Counted from the first letter of the stretch, positions 9,387 through 19,612 are shown. The stretch: 52,330 nucleotides of DNA from Branchiostoma floridae (GCF_000003815.2 NW_023365716.1:1063593-1115922), one strand, 5' to 3'. Translations and numbers: made by a program. The notes: a model not told the origin generated them from the sequence alone.

Positions 9387-10814
9387 CTAGGTCTTTTTAT
9401 CTGTGTGCTTTCTTAAATGTCGGTTAAAGGAGGTTCTATGTGCAGCAGAATAGTCACACTGGCCACATTTGTAGGTTTCTCCTGTATGGGTTCTCATATG
9501 TTGGGATAAGGTAGATTTTTTAGCCGCCCTGTACCCACACTCCCCACACATGTAGGGTCTCTCACCGGAATGTCTTCTTTGATGGTCGATCAAATAATGT
9601 TTCAGTGCTGCGGAATAGTCACACTGGTCGCATTTGTGACGTCTTTCTCCTGTGTGGGTTCTCATGTGGCGGGATAAGGCAGACCTATCAGCTGTCCTGT
9701 ACCCACATTCGCCACACATGTAGGGTTTCTCCCCAGTGTGTTTTGCAGCTTTATGCTTGTCCAAATTGCCTTTCCATACTCCAGAATAGTCACACTGGTC
9801 ACACTTGTAAGGTTTTTCTCCTGTGTGGGTTGTCATATGTCTGGATAATTGAGATCTTTGAACTGCCCTGTAGCCACACTCACCACACATGTAGGGTTTC
9901 TCACCACTGTGTTTTACTAGATGTTTGTCCAAAGTGGATTTCTGTGCAGCAGAATAGTCGCACTGGTCACACTTGTGGGGTTTTTCTCCTGTATGGGTTC
10001 TCATGTGTGCGGATAAGTTAGACTTTCTTTCTGTCCTGTACCCACACTCCCCACACATGTAGGGTTTCTCACCGGTGTGTTTTACTAGATGTTTGTCCAA
10101 ATAATATTTCTGTGCTGCAGAATAGCTACACTGATCACACTTGTAAGGTTTCTCTCCTGTGTGGGTTCTCATGTGTCTGGATAAGTCATACTTTTGAGTT
10201 GTCCTGTACCCACACTCCCCACACATGTAGGGTTTCTCCCCACTATGTTTTCTTAGGTGTCGATCCAAGTGGGGTTTTTGTGCTGCAGAATAGTCACACT
10301 GATCACAATGGTAAGGTTTCTCTCCTGTGTGGGTTCTCATGTGTCTGGATAAGTCAGACTTTTGAGCTGTCCTGTACCCACAATCTCCACACATGTAGGG
10401 TTTCTCACCACTGTGCATTTGTAGATGTTTATCCAAAGAAGACTTTCGTGCTGCAGAATAGTCACACTGATCACACTTGTTGGGTTTTTCTCCTGTATGG
10501 GTTCTCATATGTAGGGATAAGTTAGACTTTCTTTCTGTCCTGTATCCACACACCCCACACATGTAGGGTTTGTCACCGGTGTGTTTAACCACATGCCTTC
10601 CCATATTGCCTCTGCTCTCCTGTACCTGTGAGGTTGATGTGTTGTCAGGTTGGGGAAAGTTCACATCACACGTTTCCTGCTGCAGGCCCATGTCTGTTGT
10701 CTGGGTCCCCATGCTGTCACTCTCCTTCCCAGGGTGTCCAGGATGGTTCATCTCCTTCCCAGGATTTCCAACACACTGTTCTTCCAAGGAATGTTCACAG
10801 CTGGAATCTTCCAT
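9387..10814 (-). CDS. ZNF-3: intact 14-finger C2H2 zinc-finger protein (475 aa)
   Basis: A probable nuclear sequence-specific DNA-binding protein. The ATG at 10,812-10,814 follows the acceptor CCCCCTTCTACAG|AGCAGAA, and the short-type relatives start at the same place. Residues 1-80 form an unstructured head ([21 protein letters not shown], two PGKE repeats, [20 protein letters not shown]). Fourteen fingers then alternate strictly between CGECGYRTA and CDQCDYSAA types, all C-x2-C-x12-H-x3-H (finger 10 is x4), with TGEKP linkers. In these fingers an aromatic Tyr two residues after the second Cys replaces the usual core Phe, as in some REST and CTCF fingers. The linker before finger 14 is shortened (HTGE-TYKC). 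The end HTDKKT* arose from TAC to TAG within a further finger. Fingers 12-14 are almost those of ZNF-11. The target is unknown. Confidence 0.9.
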   Translation of the reverse strand: MEDSSCEHSLEEQCVGNPGKEMNHPGHPGKESDSMGTQTTDMGLQQETCDVNFPQPDNTSTSQVQESRGNMGRHVVKHTGDKPYMCGVCGYRTERKSNLSLHMRTHTGEKPNKCDQCDYSAARKSSLDKHLQMHSGEKPYMCGDCGYRTAQKSDLSRHMRTHTGEKPYHCDQCDYSAAQKPHLDRHLRKHSGEKPYMCGECGYRTTQKYDLSRHMRTHTGEKPYKCDQCSYSAAQKYYLDKHLVKHTGEKPYMCGECGYRTERKSNLSAHMRTHTGEKPHKCDQCDYSAAQKSTLDKHLVKHSGEKPYMCGECGYRAVQRSQLSRHMTTHTGEKPYKCDQCDYSGVWKGNLDKHKAAKHTGEKPYMCGECGYRTADRSALSRHMRTHTGERRHKCDQCDYSAALKHYLIDHQRRHSGERPYMCGECGYRAAKKSTLSQHMRTHTGETYKCGQCDYSAAHRTSFNRHLRKHTDKKT

Positions 10815-10846
10815 TTCTGCTCTGTAGAAGGGGGAGGGGGGGGGGG

Positions 10847-12111
10847 GATTCCAATTATTCGTATTACGCCTATTTGGATAATTCGGGTAATTGTATAGAA
10901 TTACGAAATCCCAAACCATTTGCCATTCATTCTATGTCTAAGACATCGCAGAATTGGATAACCGGCCATCTCAAACTTCGGGTTTTTGGATAGGATTACG
11001 TCAACTTATATCGAATAAAAATGGGAAAATATACGCTAGAACTTACAAAATGAGGCCAAAATTAACCAAGAACTGTGTGTATGAAGGCATCAAATCAGGA
11101 AAAGAACCGAAAGAAAGGTAGATTCCACCAAAAATCTTTCCGATACCGCTGTGGAAGCGCGCGAACATTTGGTCAGGCGCCATTTTGGTAGGTTGCCGCA
11201 AGGCATGACGGGTGGATGTCAACACGCTTTTGAGTTCATATTTCGCCTTCAGACAATGTCTAAACTTGGTTTACCCTACAAAAAAATGTGTTTTACATAG
11301 CCACTGTCTCATTATTGAGCTGATTTCGGCTGCGCTACGTAGATTTTTGCAGCGCACGTAACGCAACAGGGTCAATGAACTGTGATGTCGCAATCAGCCG
11401 CATTGAATGGTGGGATATCTCAACCCACGCTGCGACGCCATTTTAAATGTTTTGAAGGTGATTTTTTCCGTCTTCCACTGCAAAGACGGCGTCGAGTTTG
11501 AAATTTCAGCGTAATTTGTGGACACAAGATGTAAATAAGAAGGTGAAGAGTTTATCTCTCCAATACGTACCGTCATTTTGCTAAAAATTACGAAATCAAC
11601 ATACTTTTTTTCGGCCGATACAAGCGGAGTTGTGTTTGTCTTTGTTGTGGTTCATTTAGTTATGCCCTCGGCAGTGCGAGTCAAGCGTATTTTTCTACAT
11701 GTTCATTTAGCCACCGACTTAAAAATCTTTATTAGATTGTATAATATCGGAACATATAATTATGTAAAGCTTGTAACTGGAATCTGTTCGATATTTTGCT
11801 GGATATTTAATGATGTTATAGATTCAAACAGTTGACGTTCCATTCATTCAAAATAGTACTGTAGGTTAACTACTGCTTAGACTACTGTTCTAGATGAACA
11901 AATGTCTGATTAAAAAGTTTTGTGGGCCTTTTGTAAATGAAGTTCCGTACCGTGTGTGTGGTGTTTGTGTCTTGCGTAGTAGTAATCCTATATTCGCCCC
12001 CCTCCCGGCTCCCTTCGGGCCTAAGTGGCCCAACTTCGGACTGTTGGATACTTCGGACTATTGGATAAAATGCGCTGACAAATGAGCTATCCAAATAAGC
12101 GAATTCCACTG
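10847..12111. mobile_element. Pogo/Tigger-like insertion (1.27 kb) in the intron before ZNF-3
   Basis: The paralogous intron at 13,730-13,760 lacks this block, so its ends can be placed. The right end, read inward, is CAGTGGAATTCGC followed by TTATTTGGATAGC, and TA follows at 12,112. The left end (GATTCCAATTATTCG...TATTTGGATAATTCG) is an imperfect inverted match whose outermost bases are lost in a G-run. No transposase frame was seen. It sits immediately upstream of the ZNF-3 acceptor, whose pyrimidine tract is partly the C/G run at the boundary. Confidence 0.6.
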
Positions 12112-12113
12112 TA

Positions 12114-12683
12114 GATCAAAACTCCCTGCTAAAGCTGTGCAACACTACCAATATTACTTATTAAGTTCTGATTTCACCTGCAAACTGCAACTTGTAAGAC
12201 TTTTGACCTGCATTTCCAGTTATGAAATTTATCATCATCTTCTTCTCAAATATTGACAAAAACAAATCGGTCGGGATAAACTTGACTTTAAATGGTGTAA
12301 ACTGTTATATACTTTGTCTGACCCTCGCTTCTACCCTCATGACCTCGGTGAAAAGCGGCCTGCAGGCCGATTTGAGTTTTCATAATAAACAAAGGTTGAA
12401 ACAATCAGTAGTGAAATACATGCCAAGCATCAGGTTTCGTGTTACCGTAAACTACAGCTTTTCAAATCTTCTAGCTCCAATTCTAGTTCTCATTTCTTAA
12501 AAAGAGGAAAGAAAACAACATGATAAAGGACTTGTTTTTCATATCAAACTTCATTTTGAACAGGAGCCTTATGAAACCACATACCTGCGTATGGCAACGG
12601 TGCCGAATCAGAGGCTAGCTTCTCTCTGGACGCAGGGGAGGGACGCCGCAACCTGGAACAGCATGAATATATTACTTGTGAAA
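12114..12683 (-). other. Intronic sequence upstream of ZNF-3
   Basis: It continues the intron interrupted by the preceding insertion; 12,114-12,230 matches 13,737-13,860. It also holds the GGAGGGACGCCGCAACCTGG block near 12,635. No gene was seen. Confidence 0.5.
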
Positions 12684-12938
12684 CAATCCAACATTCCTCC
12701 CACAAAACTCCTATTTCCAAAGTCAGTCATACGATTGCAAAAAAAAAACGTCGTTCGAATCTACTGCTCTTAACTTACGTGTGAGACGTTATCTGATACT
12801 TATGGTATATAAATAGGGAAATGGCAATTTTACATGTGTCTAAACTCAGTTCTTGGTACCGGTAGCTTTTCCACAATATCCAACAACACAGGACTAAAAT
12901 GGTACACCAAGAGACGGTCAACCGGTCAGAAAAGAGAC
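12684..12938. repeat. 255-bp direct repeat, copy 1 (copy 2 at 13,856-14,110)
   Basis: Both copies run from CAATCCAACATTCCTCCC to GGTCAGAAAAGAGAC with only a handful of substitutions and equal length. They flank the truncated ZNF-4, so ZNF-4 lies on a tandemly duplicated segment about 1,172 bp long. Confidence 0.9.
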
Positions 12939-13711
12939 GGAAGACACTCACCACACATGTAGGGTTTCTCACCGGTGTGTTTTGCAACATGTTGCTCCAA
13001 ATTCGACTTATGTGCAGCAGAATAGTCACAATGGTCGCACTTGTAGGGTTTTTCTCCCGTATGGATTCTCATATGTTTTCTTAAGTCAGACTTCTGATCT
13101 GCCTTGTAACCACACTTCCCGGACATGTAGGGGTTCTTACAAGAGTGTCTTGATAGATGCTGGTCAATAGAGTATTTTCGTGCTGCAGAATAGCCGCACT
13201 GGTCACACTTGTAAGGTCTTTCTCCTGTATGGATTCTTATATGTCGGGATAGGTGAGACCTATAAGCTGTCCTGTACCCACACTCTCCACACATGTAGGG
13301 TTTCTCACCATTGTGTTTTGCAACATGTTGCTCCAAAGTCGACTTATCTGCAGCAGAATAGTCACACTGGTCGCACTTGTAGGGTCTCTCTCCCGTATGG
13401 GTTCTAGTATGTCGGGATAAGTGAGACTTTTTATCTGTCCTGTACCCACACTCTCCGCACATGTAGGGTCTCTCACCAGCGTGTTTAACCACATACCTTC
13501 ACATCTTGCCCCTTTTCTGTACCTGTGAGTTTGATTTGTTGTCAGGATGGGGAAAGTTCACATCCCACGTTTCCTGCTGCAGGCCCATGTCTGTTGTCTG
13601 GGTCCCCATGCTGTCAATCTCCTTCTCAGGGTGTCCAGGATGGTCCATCTCCTTCCCAGGATTTCCAACACACTGCTCTTCCAAGGAATGTTCACAGCTG
13701 GAATCTTCCAT
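12926..13711 (-). pseudogene. ZNF-4: truncated tandem-duplicate zinc-finger gene
   Basis: It starts like its short-type relatives: the ATG at 13,709-13,711 follows the acceptor CTATCTCCCACAG. The head is [21 protein letters not shown], but a GGA to TGA change ends the frame at 13,499 (...RGKM*RYVVKH). Behind the stop the frame is open again for six fingers. Finger 5 has lost its first Cys (YMSGKC), and finger 4 has Ile at the core Leu. The seventh finger breaks after MCGEC at about 12,943, where it joins the 255-bp intronic repeat and ends LPSLF*. Fingers 1-4 are nearly those of ZNF-11 and the head is that of ZNF-3. This is a chimeric, truncated copy. An internal start could in principle give a six-finger protein of about 188 residues. 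Confidence 0.8.
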
Positions 13712-13855
13712 TTCTGCTCTGTGGGAGATAGATTATAGATCAAAGCTCCCTGCCAAAGCTGTGCAACACTACCAATATTATTAATTCTTTCTTCTTTCAT
13801 TAAGTTCTGATTTCACCTGCAAACTGCAAGATTTTTAACCTGCATTTCCAGTTAT

Positions 13856-14110
13856 CAATCCAACATTCCTCCCACAAAACTCCTCCTTCCAAAGTCAGTC
13901 ATACGATTGCAAAAAAAAAACGTCGTTCGAATCTACTGCTCTTAACTTACGTATGAGACGTTATCTGATACTTATGGTATATAAATAGGGAAATGGCAAT
14001 TTTACATGTGTCTAAACTCAGTTCTTGGTACCGGTAGCTTTTCCACAATATCCAACAACACAGGACTGAAATGGTACACCAAGAGACGGTCAACCGGTCA
14101 GAAAAGAGAC
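13856..14110. repeat. 255-bp direct repeat, copy 2
   Basis: Partner of 12,684-12,938. It lies in the intron between promoter module P3 and the ZNF-4 coding exon. Confidence 0.9.
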
Positions 14111-14308
14111 AAACCTCTTACTTTTGGTGGCCTGTGGCGACTGGCGAGGGTCGCACGCATTTTGATTCGCCCCCCTCCCCCTTCAGTTTTACCATATTTA
14201 CATTTGGAAAATTCCTATAAATAACAACGTTAAGGTGATCCTTTTCCCACCAACATGACCTCAAACTCTCTCACACACTATCAGAATACTTGGATTCGCG
14301 TTTTTAAG

Positions 14309-14430
14309 TCTTACCTGCTTCCTATGGTGTGTTTTTTTTTTTCTCTTCACGCAACCGGGACTCGTACTCGGCAACTTTGTTCTTCTGTCGTATCCAGGGG
14401 TCAAAGTTGTAGTGGTGTGGGTCAAAGGTG
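14309..14430 (-). promoter_or_regulatory. Diverged promoter/exon-1 module P3 (ZNF-3/ZNF-4 unit)
   Basis: On the minus strand CCATAGGAAGCAG|GTAAGA (junction 14,314/14,315) matches the family exon-1 end and donor. Farther upstream only a partial hormone-response-like TCAAAGGTGAA (near 14,419-14,430) is left, and no ATGGCGG box is seen. It is a weak or reworked promoter compared with the other modules. Confidence 0.45.
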
Positions 14431-15253
14431 AATTTTCTCCCCTGATGTCCCCAATAATACATTTATGCACAGCAACACGTTAGTGGCGCTGCCATTCTAT
14501 TTCTCGTGCAAAAATAGAATAAAAGTCACCGATAAAGCTGAGTTAATTTGTTTTCTTAGTAGAATGACCTACCGCTGACATTTTTGGTCTCACACCGCAG
14601 TTCCTGCCAAGCGGAATCTAAACATCGATCATATTTCTCTGCGCTATCAAGGAAAGGGAGAAATTCGCGTTGCTTTCCATCGTGCCGTTTTAGTTTCATT
14701 TTTCTCAAATTTAGAGTCTTTTCAGATTGTATAAGACTGGATCGGATTTACCCGAAGAGGCAAACCTCTTCGGGTAAATCCGATTTGAGAGCTGCTAATG
14801 TGTTCATTGATTTTTTTTTTACTTGATTGACATTTCAGCTGAAAAGGATAATCTGAGAGTTATCATTGACATCAACACGCTTGGCCATGTTCATAATCAT
14901 CTACTCAACTACAGTCATGACTACCTTCCTTGGGTCACTTATAAAACTACACTCATGACTACCTGCCTATCTTACATTCATTCTTTTAAGATCCTAGATT
15001 GCCTAATAGTCTAGTCTATTCTATGCAATAATGTACATATGCAGGTTTGGGGCATCAAACACTGGGAGTTTTATTCACACACAACACAAAAGTTCTCCCA
15101 TACTCACAAAGGGCGATCACGCATATCTTCTCATGTTCTTTGTACGTACTATACTACCTTTATGTTCTATTTACACAATACATAAGTACGGACAACACAC
15201 GTTTCATATGCACAAATCTCTTCTGTATACACATAAGCCAACTACACCCAAGT
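14431..15253. other. Spacer between the ZNF-3/4 unit and ZNF-5
   Basis: No gene was recognised. It contains a perfect hairpin (14,741-14,784), two diverged forerunners of the 38-bp minisatellite (about 14,897-14,985), and a minus-strand AATAAA at 15,070-15,075 that could end the ZNF-5 transcript. Confidence 0.45.
14741..14784. repeat. Perfect inverted repeat: 20-bp arms, 4-nt loop
   Basis: The arm ATCGGATTTACCCGAAGAGG (14,741-14,760) is followed by CAAA and its exact reverse complement (14,765-14,784). No mismatch is present. Confidence 0.95.
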
Positions 15254-15790
15254 CTACCTCACTAGTGTCACTTCTACAACTACACTCAAGGCTACCTCAC
15301 TAGGGTCACTTCTACAACTACACTCATGGCTACCTCACTAGGATCATTTCTACAACTACACTCATGGCTACCTCACTAGGGTCATTTCTACAACTACACT
15401 CAAGGCTACCTCACTAGGGTCATTTCTACAACTACACTCAAGGCTACCTCACTAGGGTCATTGCTACAACTACACTCAAGGCTACCTCACTAGGGTCATT
15501 TCTACAACTACACTCAAGGCTACCTCACTAGGGTCATTTCTACAACTACACTCAAGGTTACCTCACTAGTGTCACTTCTACAACTACACTCATGGCTACC
15601 TCACTAGGGTCACTTTTACAACTACACTCAAGGCTACATGACTATTGTCACTTATACAACTACACTCAACTCTACCTCACTATTGACACTTCTACAACTA
15701 CACTCAAGGCTACCTCACTAGGGTCACTTTTACAACTACTACAATAGTATAGTCATGACAACCTCACTATTATCACTTCTACAACTACAT
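15254..15790. repeat. 38-bp minisatellite, about 13-14 units
   Basis: Units begin CTACCTCACTAGGGTCA and repeat every 38 bp (starts at 15,254, 15,292, 15,330 and so on up to 15,710), becoming irregular at the right end. The unit's second half is TTTCTACAACTACACTCAAG. It lies in the 3' region of ZNF-5. Confidence 0.95.
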
Positions 15791-16027
15791 CCAAGATGAC
15801 TACACTAACGGGATTCAACGATACTAGTGCACTCAATGCAATAAAAATTACTTTCAAAATCAGACAAATGACATCTCATCCGTAGACTTCCTAGCATGTT
15901 ACCTAATGAACATTTGGTTACAAAAGTTAAGACTACAATTAACACAGTAACTCCTGTTGGGATCTTCTTCCTTATCCTTATGAGTTTCAAGAAGATGGCA
16001 TTTTATGCTGTGCGTCACACTTTAGAT

Positions 16028-17194
16028 TTAGTCTTCCTCGTGGGTTGTCAAATGTTTAGACAGGGTTGATTTTCTAGCTGCAGAGTAGCTACACAGATGA
16101 CAGCTGTAGGGTTTTTCTCCTGTATGAATTTTCATGTGTTCGGATAAGTGGTGCTTTCGAGCCGCCTTGTACCCACAATCTCCACAAGTGTAGGGTTTTT
16201 CACCACTGTGTTTTGCTAGATGTTTGTCCAAACTGGCTCTCTGTGGTGCAGAATAGTCGCACTGGTCACACTTGTAGGGTTTTTCTCCTGTGTGTGTTCT
16301 CATGTGTACAGATAAGATATCCTTGCGACTTGCTCTAAACCCACACTCCCCACACATGTAGGGTTTATCACCAGTGTGTTTTCTTACATGCTTGTAAAGA
16401 GTAGATTTGTCTGCTGCAGCATAGTCACACTGGTCACACTTGTAGGGTTTCTCTCCTGTGTGGGTTCTCATATGTCGGGATAACGTAGACCTGTCAGCCG
16501 TCCTGTACCCACACTTCTCACACATGTAGGGTTTCTCACCAGTATGTTTTGTTAGATGATCGTCTAGAGTAGATTTACGTGCTGCAGAATAGTCACACTG
16601 GTCACACTTGTGGGATTTTTCTCCTGTATGGGTCCTCATATGTCGGGATAGATCTGACTTAAAAGTTGTCCTGTACCCACACTCCCCACACATGTAGGGT
16701 TTCTCACCACTGTGTATTTGTAGATGTTTACCCAAAGAAGACTTCCGTGCTGCAGAATAGTCACACTGGTCACACTTGTGGGGTTTTTCTCCTGTATGGG
16801 TTCTCATATGTCGGGATAGATCTGACTTAAAAGTTGTCCTGTACCCACACTCCCCACACATATTGGGCTTCTCATCAGTACGTTTAACCACATGCCTTCC
16901 CATACTGCCTCTGCTGTCCTGTACCTGTGAGGTTGATGTATTGTCAGGTTGGGGAAAGTTCACATCACACGTTTCCTGCTGCAGGCCCATGTCTGCTGTC
17001 TGGGTCTCCATGCTGTCACTCTCCTTCCCAGAATGGTCCATCTCCTTCCCAGGGTGCTCTTTACAGTCCATCTCCTTCCCAGGATGCCCAGGATAGTCCA
17101 TCCCCTTCCAAGGATGCCCAGGATAGTCCATCTCCTTCCCAGGATGTCCAACACACAGCTCTCCCGAAGATTGTTCACTGCTGGAATTTTCCAT
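16028..17194 (-). CDS. ZNF-5: intact 10-finger C2H2 zinc-finger protein (388 aa)
   Basis: A probable nuclear DNA-binding protein of the short type. The ATG at 17,192-17,194 follows the acceptor TTTCCCCGCCACAG; the frame is open 25 codons further up, but relatives start here. The head (residues 1-115) has the longest run of HPGKEMD repeats in the cluster (about five 30-bp units, reading HPGKEMDYPG, HPWKGMDYPG, HPGKEMDCKE and so on), then [19 protein letters not shown]. Ten fingers follow with TGEKP linkers. Fingers 1-2 and 3-4 are near-copies (168-bp duplication), with the same helix (FKSDLSR) in 1 and 3. Finger 10 (SCHLCSYSAARKSTLSKH) is followed by LTTHEED*, a natural-looking end unlike the decayed ends of several sisters. 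The unit is paralogous to ZNF-8 in its upstream intron. Confidence 0.9.
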   Translation of the reverse strand: MENSSSEQSSGELCVGHPGKEMDYPGHPWKGMDYPGHPGKEMDCKEHPGKEMDHSGKESDSMETQTADMGLQQETCDVNFPQPDNTSTSQVQDSRGSMGRHVVKRTDEKPNMCGECGYRTTFKSDLSRHMRTHTGEKPHKCDQCDYSAARKSSLGKHLQIHSGEKPYMCGECGYRTTFKSDLSRHMRTHTGEKSHKCDQCDYSAARKSTLDDHLTKHTGEKPYMCEKCGYRTADRSTLSRHMRTHTGEKPYKCDQCDYAAADKSTLYKHVRKHTGDKPYMCGECGFRASRKDILSVHMRTHTGEKPYKCDQCDYSAPQRASLDKHLAKHSGEKPYTCGDCGYKAARKHHLSEHMKIHTGEKPYSCHLCSYSAARKSTLSKHLTTHEED

Positions 17195-18126
17195 TTCTTT
17201 TCTGTGGCGGGGAAAGGGTATAAAATAAAAACTTCTTGCTAGAACTGTGACACATATTAAGCGATACATAGATCATAATATGGAAACTTCTTGCTAGAAC
17301 TGTGACACATACTAAGGCCTAGGAAGAAAATGTTGTGTTTCCTGTTTCCCTACCTACCCTAAGAAAACCTGCCGACCCTAGACTTTTTTTGGGGGTGGGC
17401 AGTGGAGTCACATAGCTTTCACTTAGAATTTTTATTCAGCCTGCTTCCTATTGAAGTAAAACACTGCTTGTCTTAACTAATGTAGGATAAATGTATCTAT
17501 CACGCACGAAATTAAAGTTTGACATTAAAAGACAAGTGTCCGCATGCATTTTAGTTTACTTTGTTCAACTGTATTGAAATATGTATCACTAGAGTTTTGG
17601 CCAGCCTAAAAAAGAATACAAGAAAAAGAAAAGATAATCCCTACCTACCGACCCTAAGTTTTTTCAGGGCTGAAACAGGAAACACAACATTTTTTTCCTA
17701 GGCCTAAGCGATACATAGATCATGATATGGAAACCTCTTGCTAGAACTGTGACACATACTAAGCGATACATAGATCATAATATGGAAACTTCTTGCTAGA
17801 ACTGTGACACATATTAAGCATTATGCTTTGTGTTTTACCTGCAAACTTTAATTTTCTTGACTTCCTACCTGTAATTCAAGTTCTCATGTGCTCAAGTCAA
17901 AACGGTGAATGAAAACAAATTGCTCTTAACAAACTTAATCTTTGCAAAATGTTGGTCTATGTGATGTGGGCAAATGATATATAAATCCCTCCAATAATAC
18001 ATAGTAAAATCCCATTCAAACTCCATACTGCACACTCTTGTGTTGGAAAGATTGCTCTTAAAGAACTGTGGTTTGAATACTTTGCAAATTGTACAATTGT
18101 TGTGAAATAAAATTATTATCGTTATC
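17195..18126 (-). other. Intron 1 of ZNF-5, coding-proximal part
   Basis: Paralogous to 37,829-38,139 in the ZNF-8 unit. A segment around GATACATAGATCAT.ATATGGAAAC, CTTGCTAGAACTGTGACACA is repeated several times here (about 17,225-17,310 and 17,700-17,820), so this intron has local duplications the partner lacks. No gene was seen. Confidence 0.55.
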
Positions 18127-18734
18127 GGGAACGGGTTTTCTGCGCGTTAAGAATCTGCGCGCGCGTTAAAAATCTGCGCGTTAAAAAATTAAGTTGTGCA
18201 TTGAGAAATTCTTAGGCTGAAAAATNNNNNNNNNNNNNNNNNNNNNNNNNNNNNNNNNNNNNNNNNNNNNNNNNNNNNNNNNNNNNNNNNNNNNNNNNNN
18301 NNNNNNNNNNNNNNNNNNNNNNNNNNNNNNNNNNNNNNNNNNNNNNNNNNNNNNNNNNNNNNNNNNNNNNNNNNNNNNNNNNNNNNNNNNNNNNNNNNNN
18401 NNNNNNNNNNNNNNNNNNNNNNNNNNNNNNNNNNNNNNNNNNNNNNNNNNNNNNNNNNNNNNNNNNNNNNNNNNNNNNNNNNNNNNNNNNNNNNNNNNNN
18501 NNNNNNNNNNNNNNNNNNNNNNNNNNNNNNNNNNNNNNNNNNNNNNNNNNNNNNNNNNNNNNNNNNNNNNNNNNNNNNNNNNNNNNNNNNNNNTCTTCTT
18601 CAAGCTTTTAAGTTTAAAACTGCAAAAAAATTTTCAAATCCCCAGGGAATAAGCTAATTTGCATATTTTAAAGCGCAGGTTGCTAACGCGCAAGTTTTAA
18701 CGCGCAAATTTTAACGCGCACACAACCCCAACCC
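18127..18734. mobile_element. TIR element with 8-bp target duplication (hAT-like size)
   Basis: TCGTTATC stands on both sides (18,119-18,126 and 18,735-18,742), and the paralogous empty site at 38,888-38,900 has it once. The ends (GGGAACGGG...TGCGCGTTAA and the inverted GGGTTGGGG...TGCGCGTTAA) match imperfectly, with more TGCGCGTTAAAA copies just inside. The interior is mostly an N gap, so coding capacity is unknown. An 8-bp duplication fits hAT and a few other superfamilies. Confidence 0.75.
18226..18593. other. Assembly gap (N)
   Basis: 368 undetermined bases. Reading frames drawn across it are meaningless. Confidence 1.
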
Positions 18735-18920
18735 TCGTTATCTAGTGATACAATGCAATGGAACAGTCTTCTTCAAGACTCCTCTTGCAACATCCAGTCA
18801 TACATAGAGTATGTTCGTTGGGATCTACTGCTATTACTGAGACATTATCTAGTATTGCAGGAAAACAATCATGGCTTCAAACCCGGCATCCCACACATTA
18901 CAGTTCTACTGCCCCCCTCC

Positions 18921-19612
18921 CACGGGCAAACTTACCTCATAGGCCCTGTCAGACGTTGGTGGGGTCACGTGGTCTTTTGGTTACGTGTGCAACGCATGCC
19001 GAGTGCGTGCCCTCAGTCGGTTTTTGTCGCAAAATCGCACTTCGGGTACCTTCCGCATCCGTCGGAAATCACCGTCGGAACTTTCCGCTTTCATTCGGGT
19101 TCTTCGGGTCACACACGGAACACCGACCCGGGCGCTTCAGCACGGGCGATCCGACAACAATACCTTGGCCTACCGCCCAAGGGCTGACCGCACTCTCGGA
19201 CCTCTCTCTCATTTAACAAAAGTGGTGTCGACGTGCGGTTTTCGGCATCATATTCGTCACTAATCTACCTACCCGGGAGATTACTGTGATTTTGGACACC
19301 GCTTTCGTTTTTTTTTCTATATCATCTCAAAGTTGGGACATACAAACATGGCGAACGCACCTTGAAAGTGACCTTCTTTCAGCGAATTTCTAGAACTTCC
19401 ACACCGACTGACAAAGACGGCGCCTTCCTTTTACGCCCCTCTAACGTTTCCGCATGGAAAACAATTTACGCCGCATGTTTGGACATGTCTGAGAGGCAAA
19501 GTTTCGCCGTAGTTTTGAATCGGCAAATCGAGCCGCCATTTTCCCAAATGCCGCACATGAGGCGTTTTGTCGTAAATGGACCAGACCAAATTCTGACAGG
19601 TGTGTGCCCGTG
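18921..19612. mobile_element. G+C-rich TIR element (692 bp) in ZNF-5 intron 1
   Basis: Absent from the paralogous intron at 39,068-39,076. The ends are exact inverted copies (CACGGGCA ... TGCCCGTG) with further similarity inward. They are flanked by CCTCC (18,916-18,920 and 19,613-19,617), a 5-bp duplication whose exact length is ambiguous. No transposase frame was seen; the open frames at 18,753-19,263 cross its boundary and are not genes. Confidence 0.75.

Noticed and set aside
9605-10525. Long Cys/His-rich plus-strand frames ([14 protein letters not shown]-type) opposite the finger arrays, here and at 4,294-5,010, 13,180-13,407, 26,779-27,615, 45,232-46,592 and 49,547-49,936
   Set aside because: They are the antisense of the repeated 84-bp finger unit, which happens to be open on the other strand. 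They follow the array boundaries exactly and have no start context or domain of their own.
15254-15790. Regularly spaced repeats as a CRISPR array (also 24,341-24,929, 31,677-33,350 and 34,745-35,965)
   Set aside because: The units are directly abutting tandem repeats without unique spacers, and the setting is an animal genome.
16028-17194. PRDM9- or KRAB-type zinc-finger genes
   Set aside because: No PR/SET, KRAB, SCAN, BTB or ZAD sequence can be found in any head; only the finger evolution pattern is similar.
18181-18603. Reading frames made largely of X, also at 23,957-24,407 and 38,308-38,793
   Set aside because: They run across N gaps and contain almost no determined sequence.
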